From positions 1-10,220 of the forward strand of contig JAUUSS010000086.1 in the NCBI GenBank assembly GCA_030841765.1: 10,220 bases of DNA, in the 5' to 3' direction. Below the pieces are notes generated by a model that did not search any database, was not told the DNA's origin, and was given only the letters and a program-made list of their open reading frames with translations. Shown here piece after piece: positions 7,044 through 10,220 of this stretch. The stretch's first letter is position 1. Every line of letters starts with the position of its first letter. Origin of the DNA: Collinsella aerofaciens (GTDB lineage Bacteria; Actinomycetota; Coriobacteriia; Coriobacteriales; Coriobacteriaceae). Position numbers and translations under genes: made by a program.

Positions 7044-7094
7044 GGACTGTTTTTGACTTATTAGCCGTCAATCAATCCCTATTCCACCGCAACT
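7028..7094. repeat. 67-bp palindromic repeat, copy 2
   Basis: Same orientation as copy 1 at 3330-3396 and 64 of 67 bases identical. The arms are 7028-7046 and 7076-7094, with one A/C mismatch (7038 with 7084). The inner stem is ttgac (7053-7057) with gtcaa (7067-7071): both members of one base pair differ from copy 1, so pairing is kept. The left arm carries the TAG stop (7041-7043) of the primase-helicase. The right arm ends 13 bases before the toxin stop codon, placing the element between convergent genes. Confidence 0.8.
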
Positions 7095-7107
7095 TAGAAA
7101 TCGGCAA

Positions 7108-7416
7108 TCAGCCCTGCGGGCCCTGGAACAGCTCCTCATGCGAGCCCATTCTGACCAGCCGGATCACAGGATTAGTCTTATGCGGTAAGTAGAGAACGAC
7201 CACATCGACCAAGCCATCGGATAGGTGGAAATCGATGTGGCCGTTGTAGTTTCCGCCCGGGTTTGAGAGCTCGTGGGCGCCATACTCCGCCGGAAGTGAC
7301 CCATGAGCCACAAGCTCTGCAACCGCCGCTTTAAACTCACTTTTTAGCTGCGGATGCATGCGCATCGTTCGTTTGTAGTCCACCTTAAATTGAGCCTCGA
7401 CTTTAATCTCGAACAT
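7108..7416 (-). CDS. YafQ/RelE-family type II toxin (mRNA interferase)
   Basis: A 102-residue protein of the RelE superfamily, YafQ branch. These toxins cleave mRNA at the ribosome and are held inactive by a partner antitoxin. Signature residues are visible: H48 in AHEL, H64 in the DFH segment, D67, a hydrophobic VVVLYL strand at 72-77, and RLVRMGSHEELF at 86-97, with H93 and F97 at the positions of the catalytic histidine and conserved phenylalanine of YafQ. The length is normal, and no key residue appears lost. The start ATG lies 2 bases after the antitoxin stop, with GAGG (7424-7427) inside the end of the antitoxin gene, so translation is probably coupled. The gene is convergent with the primase-helicase. 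RelE and YafQ subfamilies are hard to separate by eye. Confidence 0.87.
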   Translation of the reverse strand: MFEIKVEAQFKVDYKRTMRMHPQLKSEFKAAVAELVAHGSLPAEYGAHELSNPGGNYNGHIDFHLSDGLVDVVVLYLPHKTNPVIRLVRMGSHEELFQGPQG

Positions 7417-7418
7417 CG

Positions 7419-7718
7419 CTATTCCTCATCGAGGAATGACATAAGCTCATCAGCGTTATTGAATGACAGGCTATCGTCCGGCAAAATCCCCAGCTCATGA
7501 GCCTCGGCGATCACCATGGCGCGCCTCGTCACCTCGTTGGGCACCTCCGCCCTTCCTACAATCTCAAAAGGAATCTTTCGCTGATTTACCAGCTGCCGAA
7601 CGGCAAGATTGAGATAGGAATTGAGGCTGAGGCCGACCGAATCCAAGAACTCAGTCGCCTGCTCCTTGAGCCCCTCTTCGATTCGAACCGTCGTAGGCTT
7701 AACTGTTGCTGTAGACAT
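7419..7718 (-). CDS. RelB/DinJ-family antitoxin
   Basis: A 99-residue antitoxin for the downstream toxin. The N terminus (about 8-50, TTVRIEEGLKEQATEFLDSVGLS) is a ribbon-helix-helix DNA-binding segment of the RelB/DinJ type, including the family hallmark GLSLNSYLNLAVRQLV at 29-44. The acidic C-terminal part (about 65-99, ending FLDEE) is expected to wrap the toxin. Such proteins repress their own operon, and a 36-bp palindrome (7766-7801) lies next to the predicted promoter. The ATG at 7718 is supported by AGGAGG (7725-7730) with 6-base spacing. Antitoxin-first order and a 2-base gap to the toxin are typical of this module. Confidence 0.88.
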   Translation of the reverse strand: MSTATVKPTTVRIEEGLKEQATEFLDSVGLSLNSYLNLAVRQLVNQRKIPFEIVGRAEVPNEVTRRAMVIAEAHELGILPDDSLSFNNADELMSFLDEE

Positions 7719-7749
7719 TTGCGACCTCCTCGCCCTCGTCTTTTACACC

Positions 7750-7778
7750 AGTATACCCAATATAAATGGCAATCTGAT
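7750..7778 (-). promoter_or_regulatory. Predicted toxin-antitoxin promoter
   Basis: On the minus strand the -10 is TATACT (7750-7755). With 17-base spacing the -35 is ATCAGA (7773-7778), a weak match lying within the left arm of the palindrome 7766-7801. A protein on the palindrome would therefore cover the -35 and spacer, as expected for autorepression. Confidence 0.5.
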
Positions 7779-7801
7779 GTTAGATAACATCAGATTGCCA
7801 T
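7766..7801. promoter_or_regulatory. 36-bp perfect palindrome, probable TA operator
   Basis: The arms atggcaatctgatgtta (7766-7782) and its exact complement (7785-7801) flank the 2-base centre ga. It lies about 48 bases upstream of the antitoxin start and overlaps the predicted -35. Binding by the ribbon-helix-helix antitoxin or its toxin complex is the likeliest role. It is longer and more perfect than a minimal RelB/DinJ site needs, so a hairpin terminator for the LOG gene (stop at 7832) or an island-end palindrome are alternatives. Confidence 0.55.
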
Positions 7802-7830
7802 GCGTATTCATGTCGCGTGGACACGATTGA

Positions 7831-7960
7831 TCTACATCAGCCCGCTGAGCGCAATGTCAACGGCCTCGTTGAGGTCGTCGGTAATGTGTACCAGATCCGG
7901 ATCGAGCGGGCTAATCATACCGGTGCTCATCACCGGGCCGTTGAGCCAGTCGAATAGGCC
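7831..7960. repeat. Direct repeat, right copy (LOG gene 3' end)
   Basis: This is the partner of 3484-3613, here still joined to the intact LOG gene. The ten differences from the left copy comprise 8 synonymous and 2 amino-acid-changing sites in the LOG frame. Confidence 0.9.
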
Positions 7961-8590
7961 CTGCCAGTACTCGGTGCCCACCAGCACGAGCGGCATGCGC
8001 TTGACCTTGTGCGTCTGCACCAGCGTGAGAACCTCGAACATCTCGTCGAGCGTGCCAAAGCCGCCGGGAAATACGATGGCGCCCGAGCTGTACTTAACGA
8101 ACATGGTTTTGCGCACAAAGAAGTAGCGGAAGTCCATGCCGAGGTTCACGTATTTATTGAGCCCCTGCTCGTGCGGCAATTCAATGCCTAGGCCAACTGA
8201 CTTGCCGTTGACACTCGCCGCTCCCCTGTTGGCCGCTTCCATGATGCCGGGGCCGCCACCGGTGATGACCGCCACGCCACGTTGCGCGATCTTGCGCCCG
8301 ACGGTACGCGCCGCCTTGTAGAGCGGATCGGTCTTGGGCGTGCGGGCGCTACCGAAGATGGTCACCGCAGGTCCAAGCTCGGCAAGCGCGCCAAAACCAT
8401 CGACAAACTCTGCCTGAATGCGCAGCACGCGCCACGGGTCGGCATGCAGCCAGTCGGTCGAGTCCTCGGGCGCCAGCAGGTTGGCGTAGGTGTTGTCCTT
8501 AGGAATCATGGGGCCGCGCATGACCACGGGGCCGCGGCGGTACGTCTCGTCGTAGACAGGCTCGCCCTCGACGTTCTCATTCTTAATCAT
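7832..8590 (-). CDS. LOG family (TIGR00730-type) nucleotide phosphoribohydrolase
   Basis: A 252-residue Rossmann-fold protein of the LOG / lysine-decarboxylase-like family. Characterised members release a base from a nucleoside 5'-monophosphate, best known as cytokinin activation; in gut bacteria the substrate is unknown and may be ordinary nucleotides. Motifs are complete: FGSAR (79-83), GGGPGIMEAAN (111-121), R160-K161, and PGGFGTLDE (175-183). An N-terminal extension of about 50 residues, common in the longer bacterial forms, precedes the core. The ATG at 8590 follows AGGAG (8596-8600) by 5 bases; an in-frame ATG at 8662 lies inside the upstream hairpin region and is not favoured. The last 42 codons are duplicated at 3484-3613, marking the island junction. 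Transcription probably comes from upstream past or after the hairpin at 8606-8654. Confidence 0.9.
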   Translation of the reverse strand: MIKNENVEGEPVYDETYRRGPVVMRGPMIPKDNTYANLLAPEDSTDWLHADPWRVLRIQAEFVDGFGALAELGPAVTIFGSARTPKTDPLYKAARTVGRKIAQRGVAVITGGGPGIMEAANRGAASVNGKSVGLGIELPHEQGLNKYVNLGMDFRYFFVRKTMFVKYSSGAIVFPGGFGTLDEMFEVLTLVQTHKVKRMPLVLVGTEYWQGLFDWLNGPVMSTGMISPLDPDLVHITDDLNEAVDIALSGLM

Positions 8591-8605
8591 GGGTACTCCT
8601 ATCGA

Positions 8606-8654
8606 GAAAAAGAAAAGCGGGCGGGGTCGACGCCATGCGTCAAACACCCGCCCG
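8606..8654 (-). terminator. Intrinsic terminator after tgt, or attenuator before the LOG gene
   Basis: On the minus strand an 8-bp GC stem (8647-8654 with 8618-8625, cgggcggg/cccgcccg) with an inner stem gacgc/gcgtc (8629-8633, 8637-8641) is followed at once by CTTTTCTTTTTC (8617 down to 8606). This is a convincing intrinsic terminator. It is about 150 bases past the tgt stop but only 6 bases before the LOG ribosome site, so it could instead be a leader terminator controlling LOG. The rest of the gap (8655-8802) holds nothing I can name and no clear promoter. Confidence 0.65.
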
Positions 8655-8802
8655 AACATCAACTATTCGGTATGGTACCCACGATGCATCAAGCACTTGC
8701 AAGCTATCGGTCAGCGGTCGCGCAACCGGTGTCAGCGAATGTGACGACCGGCTGGCGCTCGACCATTGCCGTGCCCACGCTCTGCAAGCATGTCTGTCGC
8801 TC

Positions 8803-9942
<1,140 letters not shown>

Positions 9943-9979
9943 AAACTGGAACTCCTTGGTTGCGGTTCATACGCAAACC

Positions 9980-9985
9980 ATTATA
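9980..9985 (-). promoter_or_regulatory. -10 element of the tgt promoter
   Basis: On the minus strand this is a perfect TATAAT, 37 bases before the tgt start. With 17-base spacing the -35 hexamer would be CGGTGC, a poor match, so an activator or the strong -10 alone may suffice. There is no extended -10 TG. Confidence 0.55.
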
Positions 9986-10099
9986 CGGGCAACCCGCAAA
10001 GAGCACCGACTCGACAGAAACTGGTGCAAAGGAAACCTGCCCCTTGCGACAACGGATCATTTCCGACAGCCACAGCAACGCCGATGCTATGGCACCGAC

Positions 10100-10128
10100 A
10101 GCGAAAACCCGCCAGAGCGAGCAAGGTG
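10100..10128. repeat. Partial copy of the left-edge intergenic repeat
   Basis: It matches bases 1-29 at 24 of 29 positions (agcgaaaac...gcgagcaaggtg) and then diverges, so only the outer left arm of the long hairpin is present. Confidence 0.6.
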
Positions 10129-10165
10129 CCTTCAAGCAAAATGGCGCCGCAGGTTGAGCATAAGT

Positions 10166-10220
10166 CAGCGAGCGGGCCGCATTTGAGACAAGGTGACGTG
10201 AAACGAAAGGGCGCTGACCT
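10166..10220. repeat. Second related repeat, cut by the window edge
   Basis: It shares the exact 15-mer caaggtgacgtgaaa (10189-10203) with 23-37 of the window, preceded by a gcgag-containing arm. The right half, which would close the hairpin, lies beyond the window. Bases 9986-10099, between the tgt -10 and these repeats, contain no gene I can support. Confidence 0.5.

Larger units (their letters stand above)
3614..7831. mobile_element. Accessory island bounded by duplicated LOG gene end
   Basis: The boundaries are set by the 130-bp direct repeats. The interior has visibly lower G+C than degV, tgt and the dipeptidase, and carries a TOTE-type primase-helicase plus a toxin-antitoxin pair, a typical accessory cargo. 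Removing the interior and one repeat would restore a simple degV-LOG-tgt order. No integrase, transposase or relaxase is visible, so the mechanism is unknown: it may have used an enzyme supplied elsewhere, lost its own, or entered by homologous recombination with a related strain. Confidence 0.6.

Noticed and set aside
3330..7094. Composite transposon bounded by the 67-bp repeats
   Set aside because: No transposase lies between them, no target-site duplication is visible, and the LOG-gene direct repeats explain the boundaries better.

Overview
The window looks like a chromosomal segment from a G+C-rich gut actinobacterium. Collinsella or another Coriobacteriia is my best guess, from protein style, codon use and intergenic repeats; this is inference, because no 16S or other taxonomic marker is present. 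Five genes look like ordinary chromosome: an M20/Sapep dipeptidase and a HAD phosphatase (minus strand, probably co-transcribed), a divergent DegV-family protein (plus), a LOG-family nucleotide phosphoribohydrolase (minus) and tgt (minus). Between degV and the LOG gene lies a segment of about 4.2 kb with visibly lower G+C, which reads as an accessory island.

Layout. 1-145: a long nested inverted repeat and a short hairpin downstream of the dipeptidase. 146-2305: dipeptidase and HAD phosphatase. 2306-2455: divergent control region with several inverted repeats. 2456-3316: degV. 3317-3480: a 67-bp palindromic repeat and a separate 21-bp-arm hairpin. 3484-3629: a displaced fragment of the 3' end of the LOG gene. 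3630-4031: non-coding, AT-richer. 4032-7043: a 1003-residue primase-helicase of the TOTE type with a degenerate phospholipase-D-like tail. 7028-7094: second copy of the 67-bp repeat, overlapping the end of that gene. 7108-7718: a DinJ/YafQ-type toxin-antitoxin pair with a 36-bp palindrome at its promoter. 7832-8590: intact LOG gene. 8606-8654: terminator-like hairpin. 8803-9942: tgt. 9943-10220: tgt promoter and degenerate copies of the repeat seen at the left edge.

How it fits together. A 130-bp stretch coding for the last 42 residues of the LOG protein is present twice in direct orientation (3484-3613 and 7831-7960). Everything foreign-looking lies between the copies. This is the footprint expected when an element inserts at a gene's 3' end and restores the reading frame with its own copy. 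The copies differ at 10 of 130 bases, 8 of them synonymous, so they are separately evolved alleles rather than a fresh duplication that is decaying. The cargo is one large TOTE-family protein, predicted to act in conflict with mobile DNA, and a toxin-antitoxin pair that could stabilise the island. No integrase or transposase is visible. The most notable observations are this island architecture, the loss of the HKD catalytic residues in the tail of the TOTE protein, and the compensatory base-pair change between the two 67-bp repeats.
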